Positions 25,148-36,599 are shown, counted from the first letter of the stretch. The stretch: 64,000 nucleotides of DNA from Scalesia atractyloides (GCA_947069175.1 CAMTDV010000030.1:95256411-95320410); one strand, 5' to 3'. Translations and numbers: made by a program. The notes: generated from the sequence alone by a model not told the origin.

Positions 25148-26106
25148 GATGTAAACATACTTTGATTTTAATAATATATAATAATAATTTTTATTTTATG
25201 ATGTATATAAAAGAAAAGAAAAGATGAGCCTGATAGTTTGTACAATCGGTATATGTACAAAAGAGAGTAGATAATTAAAATTTTAAGAAGTAAAAGATAT
25301 GACAATGAACACATCTTTTCTTACCCGACTTAAATCAGTAGTTAGTATTTATTTATTTATTTATTTATTTTACCTGACACGTTTAATTTTTCTAAACGTT
25401 CTAGTTATTCTTTCATTTTCAAAGCTATAATTACCACACAAAAATAATTGACTCAAATATGTGCTTAATACATTTTCCTTTATATAGCTTTGTTTAAAAA
25501 AAAATTACAATTTTAATATTGTAATATCTTTAAACAAATTAATATTATTATTGTTTGAGAATATATATATTCTAATACATGTATATTACTTCATTACCTA
25601 ATATATTTAGAGTTAATTTTAGAAACGTCAAACTTTCAACTTTAATACTTCCTTGAATAAATAATATAATATACAATAGATTAAGAGTTAAGTTTTAATA
25701 TTTTAAACCAATATGGTTCAACCCACTAGTAAAAAAATGAAACTGTTCACATGAATCCAAAAAGTTTATATTTTGATAAATTTATTTCTTTAAACTTTTA
25801 TTCCAAAATATTATAACAGAAAGTTTATTGCAATATACTATTACTATTTTCATTTTTAGAAAAAAAGGTAATGAAGTTATGAGAATAAGCTTGATAATTG
25901 GTATCATCGGTTATATAGTTGGATTTTTTTATAAATTAAAGATATTACAAAATAATTTAATATCATATACTACGTAAGTTATAAGAGATTTAAAGTTTTA
26001 TGAGACTAAATAATAAATATACACATATTTGCGTATACATAATAGAATTCTTGATGGTATACACAAGATAATAATCAAATATCTTCTGTAGATAAACATA
26101 AAAAAA

Positions 26107-26154
<48 letters not shown>

Positions 26155-27449
26155 CTAGTGATTCATATGAAAACATTAAGTCATTATAAAGATAAATCAT
26201 GAAACGTTTTAAAATGCCATCTATTTGAATAAAACATTCATTAAGAAGGAATCTAATGTTGTATAAGCATGAATAGAGTTAGCTATAAGTATACTCATCA
26301 CAACGAACCTAGCCATAGTGTCAATGAAGATAATGACATTTTATCAGAAGTCCATTCTCCAAACAAACGAAAGTCACAACCATAACAATATCTATATCTT
26401 TGCTTAAAAAAGGGATATTGATATTTACTAATAACACCAGGATAGTATTTAGACTTGAACCTAAGAGAAATGCTTTAGTATAAAGCTTCGAGATAAGCTA
26501 ATTACTTGCATTGATAAGGTGTGATGGGTGTTGGTATGCCGTGAGGATGATAACTAGAACAATGCAAGTATGATAAATAAGCGATAACACATGGTCACTG
26601 TTATTTCTTGTTTATTAGTACTACTCGGCTCTAGAATATTATCGATCATGAGACTACTAATTTCCTTGTTTCTTGATACAATCCATAATATTTGATGCAC
26701 TTTTAAAATTATGATTTGAGAAAAGTCTATTTATGGAAAATACCATGATAATTACCTCTCCGGCAAGCCTAGGCATGGTGCGTAAACTCTCCAGCTTGTC
26801 CGGGTGAGATAAGGTTACCTCTCCGGCGAGACCGGGTAAGATGAGGTATGCGTTATGTTATGAAGTTCCCTAAATAGTACCATGACATAATGTCTGACCT
26901 GTTTTTGGAAATATGAATTTGTTGAATACATTGACTTTATGAATGGTGTGTATATTACTGTATGTGAAATGCATGATTATATAGATTTGTATATCTATAA
27001 GGAAATCCAAAGACCCTAATGATTGACACTTAGGGATAAATCGTGAACCGGTGTGTCAATAATAATTTTAGATTTATTTATCAGGAATCTTTCGCATACA
27101 TCTATAATTACGATATCAAACACTATTTCGTTTGATCATCCGTCTCATAACTCGTGTGACAAGATAAACGACGGGAACCCTATAAGTTGAGACGCCATCA
27201 AAAATATAAGAATTGCCCTTGCGCTTTTCAACACATTAGGAAACCTGTAACTAAAATGTTTGCTAGAAACTTTCGCTAATAATTTCACCTTCATTAAAAA
27301 GATAAGAATCTCAAAGCATAGATAATAGTTCTGGTCAAAGTAAAGTAGAATTCAAAGTGAGGGCCAGAAAATATTTAGGAAACAGGATCAGTGATGAGCT
27401 AAAAGTATTCCTCTATCTTTCAGTGAATCTCGAGGACGAGATTTAAAAC
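25148..27449. other. LARD interior, right part, non-coding
   Basis: No ORF of note. Contains (ATTT)n at about 25348-25373 and (AT)n at about 26113-26152. A duplicated phrase (ACCTCTCCGGC, about 26754 and 26818) includes a short CCGG-CGAGA-CCGG palindrome. Confidence 0.6.
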
Positions 27450-27462
27450 AAGGTGGGGAGGA
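27450..27462 (+). promoter_or_regulatory. Polypurine tract of the LARD-like element
   Basis: AAGGTGGGGAGGA sits immediately before the right LTR, matching the plus-strand primer of Ty3/gypsy relatives. Confidence 0.85.
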
Positions 27463-28910
27463 TGTAACATCTCCAAAATTTTTATTTATAAAAATTTTAA
27501 AATAAAGTATATAGAAACTTATACTATTAAACGGGTAGAGTACGGGTAAGTTGACTGTTAGAAATATGAGGTGTTTAGACGAACCTAGGAACCGTTTGAA
27601 AATTATAATAATAAAAATACATTATAATTAACCTTACTCCGTTTTTAATGAAACTTAGGTCAAATTGTAGATAAAAATATGTTCGTTCTAATGATATATT
27701 CATTATTTTATAAAACGTCATATTTTAAAAGTTATAAGCGATAAATGAGTTGAGCTGCTTAATTAATTAGAATATATAATAAATAAAATAATCAATTTAA
27801 AACATTCAATATGAATGTTTACATCCATCAAAACTCTGTAACATTCAATGAAAGTATGTATGTGGAGGTTGAAACGTAGCCTACAAGCTTTGAAACTTCA
27901 ACTATATATATTGCTTCTTCCCAACTTTCTTTCTCTGCCCTTTCTCTTGCTCTCCCTGCTCTGTAATTTAGTTTCTTTCTTTAATAATAATCACCCCATA
28001 ATAATAATAAGACCATGTCCTGTTTAAAGTGTTTTAATCCCTGATTACTAATTTGTTACCCTGCTCGATTGATTTAGGACCCATCAATGCATGTCAAGGC
28101 TCTGTCTGACTCAGTCGTTGGGGTTCTGTCTCGGGTTGTATGTGACATGAGTTATTATACTTAACACGAGTGCATTATATATTTTATTAAGAGCCCAGGA
28201 GCTATGCCCAAGATTATACCAGGAGGCCTGTAGCTAGACCCTAAAATTATCAGGCGAGTACATTCTCTTTTTGTAAATCATTTTGTGAGTCAAAATGTGT
28301 GCCCAAAACCTCAAATGTTTTAATTATGCTTAACAGTAATTGAGTATATGTATTCTACAATTACTGCCGGTATGTTGGGGTTTTGTATACATTGCTAGTC
28401 CACAGTAGGAACCGTTACTGTTGGGTGACAGGACCCAAAGTAATATGACCCACAAGTCCGGATTGACAGTACTGATTGAGTAATTGTGTAGATATAAACA
28501 TTGTAAATGCGGATGCTCTCAATAACTGTAAAGTATAATCACTTGTTTTGATAAAACTGAGATGGATTCTCCAGTATTTCTTGCTGATAGAATATTTTTA
28601 AAACGTATTTCAGGTAACTCGTTGTAGAGATAATAAGAAGCCAGCTATGGAGCACTGAAGGCTTAAATAAAGTGGCTATGATTACCTGAATAAAAGAAGA
28701 AATCTATATTTTATTAATTGGGGTTTATCCCTATAAAATGGGTTTTAACCCATTTGTTTAATATTAATTATTTGGTGTTTTATAAACTCTGAATTTATTT
28801 TACTAACTACGATCCTGTTGAAAGTTTTCCGCTGCCAAAATAAATAAACATCGGTACCACATGTCTGGTTCACGGCTCCCGCTCCCGGGATGGGGTCGGG
28901 GGTTGTGACA
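27463..28910 (+). repeat. 3' LTR of the LARD-like element
   Basis: 1448 bp, TGTAACATCTCC to TTGTGACA. It lacks the 340-bp repeat block present in the left LTR and is followed by the ATGTG duplication. Confidence 0.88.
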
Positions 28911-28915
28911 ATGTG

Positions 28916-29896
28916 TAACTTGGATTTTGTTGTGGAAATGTTGTGAATATTGTCTTGCTTGAACGCACGATTACGAAACTCGTAAATAAGAAGTAGATAT
29001 TTATTAAATACGAAAAAATGATCAAAGGTTACAAAACTTGAAATTTTTTCTAGGGCTATAGCCGGAGAGTCAACGGACCCTCCTGAACCCCCTTTAGTTC
29101 CGTCACTGCCAACTGCGTCCCTGTGCAATACGCGGGTGACTACGACCCTAGTTAAAAATAATTGACAAGAAAATCCTACCCAACCCAAGAAACGAAAGGT
29201 TAAATTTGGGATATGCGAATTAACAGAAAAGGGTTAATGTGAAAATCTACATTTGAAAACCACCAACATAGATAACATCATTATAACAAATTCTCTCTAA
29301 ATAAATTAAGAGAAGATAAATAGTAATTTTTTCATCCTTAAATGTATTTCGTTATTTAATATAAACTTTTACTTGCAACCCTGTAGTTTAAATATTGTAT
29401 TCATTTTCTTTTACATTAATCAAATTACTTTTCTACCGTTAAATAGTTTTTTTTAACGAACAATCGTTTTTTATAAAAAAATTTAACTTTTCTTTTTCTT
29501 TGTTAACAAGTGTGGCGAAGGATTTTTTTTTAAGTTTAACAAACACGCTGATACTCTTTTGAACATATTTTTTTTAACTTTACTTTGCTATAACGAGTGC
29601 ACTTAACCGACCGAGTTTCTATCGTTTTCATTTTCATTATCTTTTTTTTACCTTTGTTGTTTACTATATTGTTTTACATTTTCTTATTATTTGGATGGCC
29701 ATAGCCGAGTTACGAGACAAATAGCATAAGACATTTAGTTATCATTTTATTTAATTTTATGAATTTATTTATCGGTTGTCATGGTGTGCTATATGTTTTG
29801 AATTCCAACTGCGTCCCTACGCAAGCGCAGGTAACTACGACCCCTAGTTTTATTTTAATTTGAATAAATTTAGTCACTTTTTGGTGAAGCAAAGGT
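28916..29896. repeat. AT-rich spacer with two Helitron-like 3' termini
   Basis: Two related ends read AACTGCGTCCCTGTGCAA...GACCCTAG (about 29109-29153) and AACTGCGTCCCTACGCAA...GACCCCTAG (about 29812-29857). Each has a short GC-rich inverted repeat and ends in CTAG followed by T, as Helitrons do. No Rep/helicase sequence and no matching TC 5' end were found. The rest is non-coding. Confidence 0.35.
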
Positions 29897-30314
29897 TGTT
29901 GGTCCACGGAATTGAAGAACAAACATTGGATGGCGGATCAAGGATGTTCTAGTGAGCGAAAATCACTAAGACACCTAATGTGGGTTAGAAATGAGATGAC
30001 CAAGATGAACAAGAGATTACTTAAACTTTTCGAGATCTATTAATCACTAATTTACCCAAAACATGATACAAATCTGGATGGTTTTCTCTAACAATGATTC
30101 AAGCACTCCAAGAACCTCTAGAAAAACATTACCATCAAAATTCTATTCTTGCACTATTTATAGGTATGGGCTATGAGGCCTTAGGCTCCCTAATGGGCTT
30201 GAATCACCATTAGGGCCCTAATTACATGTTCAAGCCCAACCTACTATAATTACAATTAAATATAAATAAACCAAAAATGACCAATCGAGCTAACTGGCAA
30301 AATACGTATCAACA
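29897..30314 (-). repeat. 3' LTR of the copia remnant
   Basis: 418 bp with TGTTGGTCC...TATCAACA ends on the plus strand. It abuts the minus-strand purine tract AAGGGGAGTT (30315-30324), typical of copia elements. No partner LTR is visible to the right, so the 5' end is lost. Confidence 0.75.
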
Positions 30315-30354
30315 AACTCCCCTTGACATTAGCTCAATATGTCTTCAAACTTTG

Positions 30355-32033
30355 TTATGAACCCCTTTTTTTGACGCAGAACCTGACAAGCTTCTGAATG
30401 TTCATTGTTTCGTCTTCATACTTCACGTCATACAGAATCATGTTGTCTTTTAGAATTCGCAAATCATTCTTTGAGAAGTATATCAGGTTAAATTGATTAC
30501 ATATGTGAAGAAACTCTCCCTTTTGATTTGTCTCAAACACTGCTTCTGTCGTTATCCCATCAGACCACCAACGTTTGAAATATTTGACAAGGAAGTGTTG
30601 TTCGATCTTGTGGAGAGGCGCCCTATCTATAAACTTTACTGGTGGATACACACGTGACACCCATGGCTTGCTTGTAACAGGATGTCTTTGCGACCTATCC
30701 TTCACAACCTTCGCCTCTGCCCGTGTGATTCTGTTCCAACCATGCACACTTTCTTTCAGAATAATCTCTGCAACATGACTGGAAAATATTGGAGTTCGTT
30801 CTTTCTCTTCATCGCAAAACAGATGAACTTCACATCAAATTTCCAACTAATGATTTAACCATCTCTTTCATGAGCATGTTTGTCAATATAGGATTTTTCT
30901 CGGGTTGGAGACATTGGTAGCTCTTTGAGCCGTGAAGCGTGCATTGGCTGCTTGTCTTTGTTAGACGATGATTCTGGAACTAAAGACTTTGTCGATATTG
31001 CAATTGGTGGAATAAGAAAACCTTTAGGAGCCTCCTTATCATAATCGTCTTCAACATTGACTTTATTCATCATATCGGTGTTTTCAAATATAACCCCATC
31101 AGAACCTCCATAAGTTTGTCTGGTGCCATTTTCCCGAATGATTTCATCAGCTTGTTCTTCGATTATGTCTTCAACCTCAATCTCTTCTGTTTTAAACGAC
31201 TTTGAAGGTTCTGACTTTCCAGAATCCATTGGTGGCACATAAACAACCATTTCCAAACCCGTTGACCTGCTAGACACGTCATTCAAGCCACCTTCATCAA
31301 CCAACTCTTCTGTGATCAGAACTTCGTCAGCTTTTCCACTAAGCTCCCCCTCATTCTCAACATCATCTTCTATTTCTGGTTATGTGTCTTGGTTTAGCTG
31401 TTATCCTGATGATCTTCGTTTTTCAGGATCTTGATTAGTTCCTGAATTCTCTCCTTGAACACTAGACCGGGTACCCAAAATAATTCTACGCAGTTGAACA
31501 ATCTGAGCTTGCTGCGAAGCAATCTGATGTCGTTGCATGCGTCGATTCTCGGGGACATCAATGGGCAGGACTTCAGCATCAACGAGTAAGGCATCAATTT
31601 GCTTCTTTTGTCGTTCAATCGTTGCATTTAGCTCATTGATAGTCAGTTGTGTTGTAGCCCAATTTCTTCTTGAAGACGTGTGGCAGTGGATATCTCAGTT
31701 ATCATTCTAGCATTGGCCCTAGATCGATCTTGATTTTCTAGCATAGTGATATGTCTCATAGCAACATCTGTATCCTGTCTTAGTAAATCCTATTTCAATT
31801 GATTCACTTGAGCACATAATCATCTGAGCTCTCTTTCTACATCCAATTCACGTTCAGGAGGAATCACAGGCTTCAACGTTAATTGTTGAGGGTCCTGGAT
31901 GAGGTGAGTTGTGGATTTAGATTGCGATGTTTGTCTTTAGGTGACGGTGGTTGTCTTGGTGGGATGGTTGTGTAGGTTGGGAAACGGTTTTGGGTGTAGA
32001 TGTCTGTGTAGGAAAGGAAGGTTGTGTAGGTGG
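30355..32033 (-). pseudogene. Copia extra ORF, C-terminal remnants
   Basis: Open pieces at 30747-30355, 31304-30855 and 31627-31394 lie in different frames. The middle piece is acidic (EVEDIIEEQADEIIRENG) and the last is basic with aromatic residues (KYFKRWWSDGITTEAVF). They look like one decayed protein downstream of pol. Upstream it would continue past the 3.5-kb insertion into 36544-35519. I do not recognise a domain. Position after pol is the only hint of an env-like or accessory product. Confidence 0.45.
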
Positions 32034-32038
32034 TGATG

Positions 32039-32420
32039 TGTTGGGTTAATCAGGATGTTTCGGGTCGGTTCGGGTCGAGTACAGGTCAAAGTCGGGTAGT
32101 CGAACATGGGTCGAAGCAATGTATCGGTTTCAACGGGTTATAACGACCTAATCAGTAACGGGTCACGGGTAAGGTGGACCGAGTTTGCAGGAAACGGTTT
32201 GGAAAAGTGAACGTTGGTTTGTTCTTTCAATACAGGAGTTAGTGGCCGAGCTAGTGGGATTTAGCACGTGGGTTTAGTGTGTTTATTTTAATATAAATAG
32301 GAGTAGTATGTATACTTTATTAAGCACCCTTTTGTAATTGTTTTGAAGTTCAAATATACAGAGTATTACGTGAGCTTTAGTGTGTGTGTTTTGAGTGTTT
32401 TTCTTGGGCCTGAACCAACA
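32039..32420 (+). repeat. TRIM LTR 1
   Basis: 382 bp, TGTTGGGTTAATC to CTGAACCAACA. Relative to LTRs 2 and 3 it lacks about 13 bp around 32170. A TATA-like TATAAATAG occurs near 32293. Confidence 0.9.
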
Positions 32421-32422
32421 TT

Positions 32423-32434
32423 TGGTATCAGAGC
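32423..32434 (+). promoter_or_regulatory. TRIM primer-binding site, copy 1
   Basis: TGGTATCAGAGC, complementary to initiator tRNA-Met, lies two bases after LTR 1. An identical site follows LTR 2 at about 33970-33981. Confidence 0.88.
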
Positions 32435-32601
32435 GAGGTTGAAACGAGGGTCGAGAAATGAGAGCCGGTGAAGACGGTGTTCGCCGGTTTGAGAGTCGAG
32501 TGTTAGAGAGGAAGGGAGCAGACCCTTTTAAACTGCAGGGCTGAGATGAGAGGTAGAGATTAATTGTTGAAGTGAAGAAGAAACATGTAAGAAAGAATAG
32601 A

Positions 32602-33098
32602 GGTTCTGTGTGAGCCCGTAGCGGTTCTGCGTGAGCCGTGCGTAGACGAATTCGAGACTTGAAAAGAGTTCTTAGTGAACCTATCGGTTCTTAGTGAGCC
32701 GGAGAAGATGAGTAAGGACAAGATCTGTGTGATCAATGTTTATCTGTGCGAAGCGAAGTGAGATGTACCGGAGATCTGTGTGATCGGAAAAGAAGATAAA
32801 GATGAAGATGATCTGTGTGATCCATAAAGAAGTTGTGTGTGAACGGTGCAACGGTTCTGAGGGAATCGGTTGAGAGGTGTAAGTGAACGATTTCTGTGTG
32901 AAAAAAAAAGTAAAAAAGAGAAGAATCTAAGTGATTCATGGTGGTGATTCTTTGTGAATCTAGTCAAGAGCGAAATCTGTGTGATTTTATGGTTCAACCG
33001 AAAAATGTGTGGAGACATGTGGCGAACAAAACTTGTGTGGTTAAAGGAACAAAGAATCTGTGTGATTATGGATGTCGATCAAGATGTTTTGTGTGAAC
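32602..33098 (+). other. Array of about 16 covarying pentaloop hairpins, copy 1
   Basis: Each hairpin has a 4-6 bp stem closed by C-G around a 5-nt loop, usually TGTGT. Examples: GGTTC-TGTGT-GAGCC (32602-32616), CGGTTC-TGCGT-GAGCCG (32622-32638), GTTC-TTAGT-GAAC (32668-32680), GATC-TGTGT-GATC (32722, 32773 and 32810), GAATC-TAAGT-GATTC (32923-32937), GATTC-TTTGT-GAATC (32946-32960), AAATC-TGTGT-GATTT (32973-32987), AACT-TGTGT-GGTT (33030-33042) and GTTT-TGTGT-GAAC (33086-33098). Arms differ but remain complementary. The wobble pairs are U-G or G-U in plus-strand RNA and would be mismatches in the antisense strand. One site in this copy (about 32832) has lost pairing. Confidence 0.8.
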
Positions 33099-33554
33099 AG
33101 AAGGGGTGTTTTGTGTAGTGAATGACATGCTTACAAAGAATAGGGTTTTCTGGTATGATGGTGATAACTACGTAAGGCCTATGTGGTGCATGGGCTTAGT
33201 TGTGAGGATTTAAAAGAAAGTCAAATAGTCAACCAGCATGATGACATAGACAAGTCAAGGCCGCTGGTGGAATAGTTATTGAGACAGTATGCAAAGAGGG
33301 TATTCACAAGTAGATCAGCAACGTATTTCTCTCGCAGCAAGTAGCAGTATTTTTGGATATTTTCGGGCAAAATTTCGAGGCTGAATCGGTGAGGAAACAA
33401 TATCGATTTGCAATTGAATGGGCTGCTAAAGGGGTGTGCGCAAGAAACGGAACCTGTGTGGTTCGTAGCAAGATTAGCAAGAGGGAAGTTTCTGATAGCA
33501 AGAAAAGAGAGATTGAACGCGACAAAGAAACGAGCAAGTAACAAGAATCGACAT

Positions 33555-33572
33555 CAAGATTAAGGGGGTGAA
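33555..33572 (+). promoter_or_regulatory. TRIM polypurine tract, copy 1
   Basis: AAGATTAAGGGGGTGAA directly precedes LTR 2; the same tract precedes LTR 3 at about 35102-35118. Confidence 0.75.
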
Positions 33573-33967
33573 TGTTGGGTTAATCTTGATGTTTCGGGTC
33601 GGTTCGGGTCGAGTACAGGTCAAAGTCGGGTAGTCGAACATGGGTCGAAGCAATGTATCGGTTTCAACGGGTTATAACGACCTAATCGGTAACGGGTCAC
33701 GGGTATAGAATTGGTCTAAGGTGGACCGAGTTTGCAGGAAACCGTTTGGAAAAGTGAACGTTCGTTTGTTCCTTCAATACAGGAGTAAGTGGCCGAGCTA
33801 GTGGGATTTAGCACGTGGGTTTAGTGTATTTATTTTAATATAAATAGGAGTAGTATGTATACTTTATTAAGCACCCTTTTGTAATTGTTTTGAAGTTCAA
33901 ATATACAGAGTATTACGTGAGCTTTAGTGTGTGTGTTTTGAGTGTTTTTCTTGGGCCTGAACCAACA
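33573..33967 (+). repeat. TRIM LTR 2
   Basis: 395 bp, full length, shared between the two element units. Confidence 0.9.
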
Positions 33968-34148
33968 TTTGGTATCAGAGCGACGTTGAAACGAGGGTCG
34001 AGAAACGAGAGCCGGTGAAGACGGTGTTCGCCGGTTTGAGAGTCGAGTGTTAGAGAGGAAGGGAGCAGACCCTTTTAAACTGCAGGGCTGAGATGAGAGG
34101 TAGAGATTAATTGTTGAAGTGGAGAAGAAACATGTAAGAAAGAAGAGA

Positions 34149-34645
34149 GGTTCTGTGTGAGCCCGAAGCGGTTCTGCGTGAGCCGTGCGTAGACGAATTC
34201 GAGACTTGAAAAGAGTTCTTAGTGAACCTATCGGTTCTTAGTGAGCCGGAGAAGATGAGGAAGGAGAAGATCTGTGTGATCAATGTTTATCTGTGCGAAG
34301 CGAAGCGAGATGTACCGGAGATCTGTGTGATCGGAAAAGAAGATAAAGATGAAGATGATCTGTGTGATCCATAAAGAAGTTCTGTGTGAACGGTGCAACG
34401 GTTCTGAGGGAATCGGTTGAGAGGTGTAAGTGAACGATTTCTGTGTGAAAAAAAAAGTAAAAAAGAGAAGAATCTAAGTGATTCATAGCGGTGATTCTTT
34501 GTGAATCTAGTCAAGAGCGAAATCTGTGTGATTTTATGGTTCAGCAGAAAAATGTGTGGAGACATGTGGCGAACAAAACTTGTGTGGTTAAAGGAACAAA
34601 GAATCTGTGTGATTATGGATGTCGATCAAGATGTTTTGTGTGAAT
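34149..34645 (+). other. Array of covarying pentaloop hairpins, copy 2
   Basis: Second copy of the hairpin array. The site that is damaged in copy 1 is intact here as GTTC-TGTGT-GAAC (34379-34391). Other stems match copy 1. Ends are approximate. Confidence 0.78.
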
Positions 34646-35118
34646 AGAAGGGGTTTTTGTGTAGTGAATGACATGCTTACAAAGAATAGGGTTTTCTGGT
34701 ATGATGGTGATAACTACGTAAGGCCTAGGTGGTGCATGGGCTTAGTTGTGAGGATTTAAAAGAAAGTCAAGTAGTCAACTAGCATGATGACATAGACAAG
34801 TCAAGGCCGCTGGGTGAATAGTTATTGAGACAGTATGCAAAGAGGGTATTCACAAGTAGATCAGCAACGTATTTCTCTCGCAGCAAGTAGCAGTATTTTT
34901 GGATATTTTCGGGCAAAATTTCGAGGCTGAATCGGTGAGGAAACAATATCGATTTGCAATTGAATGGGATGCTAAAGGCGTGTGCGCAAGAAACGGAACC
35001 TGTGTGGTTCGTAGCAAGATTAGCAAGAGGGAAGTTTCTGATAGCAAGAAAAGAGAGATTGAACGCGACAAAGAAACGAGCAAGTAACAAGAATCGACAT
35101 CAAGATTAAGGGGGTGAA

Positions 35119-35513
35119 TGTTGGGTTAATCTTGATGTTTCGGGTCAGTTCGGGTCGAGTACAGGTCAAAGTCGGGTAGTCGAACATGGGTCAAAGCAAT
35201 GTATCGGTTTCAACGGGTTATAACTACATAATCGGTAACGGGTCATGGGTACAGAATTGGTCTAAGGTGGACCGAGTTTGCAGGAAACGGTTTGGAAAAG
35301 TGAACGTTGGTTTGTTCCTTCAATACAGGAGTTAGTGGCCGAGCTAGTGGGATTTATGCACGTGGTTTAGTGTGTTTATTTTAATATAAATAGGAGTAGT
35401 ATGTATACTTTATTAAGCACCCTTTTGTAATTGTTTTGAAGTTCAAATATACAGAGTATTATGTGAGCTTTAGTGTGTGTGTTTTGAGTGTTTTTCTTGG
35501 GCCTGAACCAACA
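35119..35513 (+). repeat. TRIM LTR 3
   Basis: 395 bp, followed directly by the TGATG target duplication. Confidence 0.9.
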
Positions 35514-35518
35514 TGATG

Positions 35519-36544
35519 GTGGTGGTGAAGGATGTGGTGAAACCCGTTTGGAAGGTGAGGCAGTGAATGATTCAACGGGAGGTCAGGTGGTGGGTACCTT
35601 CAATAGGCTTAAACTCCCATATATTTCATCTTCAAAACCAGGTTCTTGTTTCCGAGGAGGGATTTCAAAAACTGGAGGGGCAATGTACTGGAACTAGCTC
35701 CAAGCATTGAACGGGTAAGGTAACTTTTATTCTTAGTCATAAGGACCCTTTTCCTTGACCTTGATGCCTCAGCAAAGGTCTGGTTCATAAGTACTATCAT
35801 CACTTTCACTATCTAAGCCTGAGGGAAGGGAAAATCCCCCGCTCGGCTCACTATTCTTTTATTTCGCCCCCCTAAATCCAGATATGCATTTGAATGGCGT
35901 TTACTCTTCTTTGTAACAGGACGTTGGTTTTCCATAATAACATACGATTCTTCAGCTGAAACTGTCTCGCTACTATCATTCTTTTCTTCTCCAGTAACAC
36001 TAAAGTTGAACAAATCATCTTATGGGTGCTCAACTTCAACACTCTGGTGAGCTTGTTCGTCATGACGGTTCTTCCTCATTAGCTACGTTTTCTCCAAGTA
36101 CAACTGGATCTTCTTCATGAACATGTTGCTTAGGACTTTCAAAACATTTTTTGGAGGATTCTCTGGTGGAATTTCAGCATTCACTTCCACATCCTCTTGA
36201 TTCTGAGGTTGCACTAATTCCTTAGGATGACCCCACATGTCATTAAGTGGCTCTTGATAGTTCGCATTGATAATGCGGCCAAACAATGGACGTACTGGTG
36301 GTATTACTTGATTATATCTTATATAGTTAGACAAGATTCTGCGATCCATGTGGGTGAGTCGTATTGTTAGACTAGTTGGCTGAACATTTGCAACATGACT
36401 TAGTATTAGTTGCACAACTCTTGGATATAAAGCAAACTTCTGGCGTGAGTGAATATGAACTAGATTCTGAAAATGTAATTTGTAAAACTTTATTGCTTGT
36501 TGAGCACCAAGGCCACCATAGCTGAGTGCAACTGTCCTCCACAT
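35519..36544 (-). pseudogene. Copia extra ORF, N-terminal part
   Basis: The 36544-36083 frame gives 153 residues with KFALYPRVVQLILSH and RPLFGRIINANYQEPLNDMW, followed by Glu/Pro-rich sequence. It continues in broken frames to 35519, where the TRIM array was inserted. The phrase style recurs in proteins encoded downstream of pol or fused to gag in Asteraceae copia elements (from memory, not checked). I cannot state a function. Confidence 0.45.
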
Positions 36545-36599
36545 TCGTTTAATTCACCTTTACACGAAGAGATGCACTAAACAAACACATGCATGAGAA

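Larger units (their letters stand above)
10667..28910 (+). mobile_element. Non-autonomous LTR retrotransposon (LARD-like), host of a nested insertion
   Basis: Two LTRs beginning TGTAACATCTCC and ending GGTTGTGACA enclose a PBS complementary to initiator tRNA-Met after the left LTR and a purine tract before the right LTR. The 5-bp duplication ATGTG flanks the whole unit (10662-10666 and 28911-28915), so it inserted as one element. Without the nested Ty3/gypsy element the interior is only about 3.9 kb (12455-14004 and 25148-27462) and has no gag or pol reading frame. The phrase CGAGGACGAG just before the PPT resembles the 3' pol/UTR boundary of gypsy elements. This is a large retrotransposon derivative that must have been mobilised in trans. 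The LTRs differ by many substitutions and a large indel, so it is clearly older than its insert. Confidence 0.85.
32039..35513 (+). mobile_element. Tandem TRIM-like retroelement: three LTRs, two internal regions
   Basis: Three direct LTR copies (32039-32420, 33573-33967, 35119-35513) alternate with two internal regions (32421-33572 and 33968-35118). Each internal region has its own PBS and PPT. A single perfect 5-bp duplication TGATG (32034-32038 and 35514-35518) flanks the array, so it entered as one element and expanded by unequal recombination, or inserted as a tandem. It encodes no retroviral protein. The TTTGGTATCAGAGC start of the interior is copia-like. The internal regions hold an array of small hairpins, annotated separately. 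Confidence 0.9.

Noticed and set aside
28745..29188. 147-residue minus-strand ORF
   Set aside because: It spans the end of an LTR and the flanking DNA, so it cannot be an inherited gene.
32733..33018. Overlapping minus-strand Ser/His-rich ORFs in the TRIM interior
   Set aside because: They are antisense shadows of the hairpin array and are conserved only because the unit is duplicated.
32039..35513. Retrozyme or Cassandra-type TRIM
   Set aside because: I looked for a hammerhead core (CTGATGA...GAAA) and for the 5S rRNA internal promoter of Cassandra in the LTRs and found neither.
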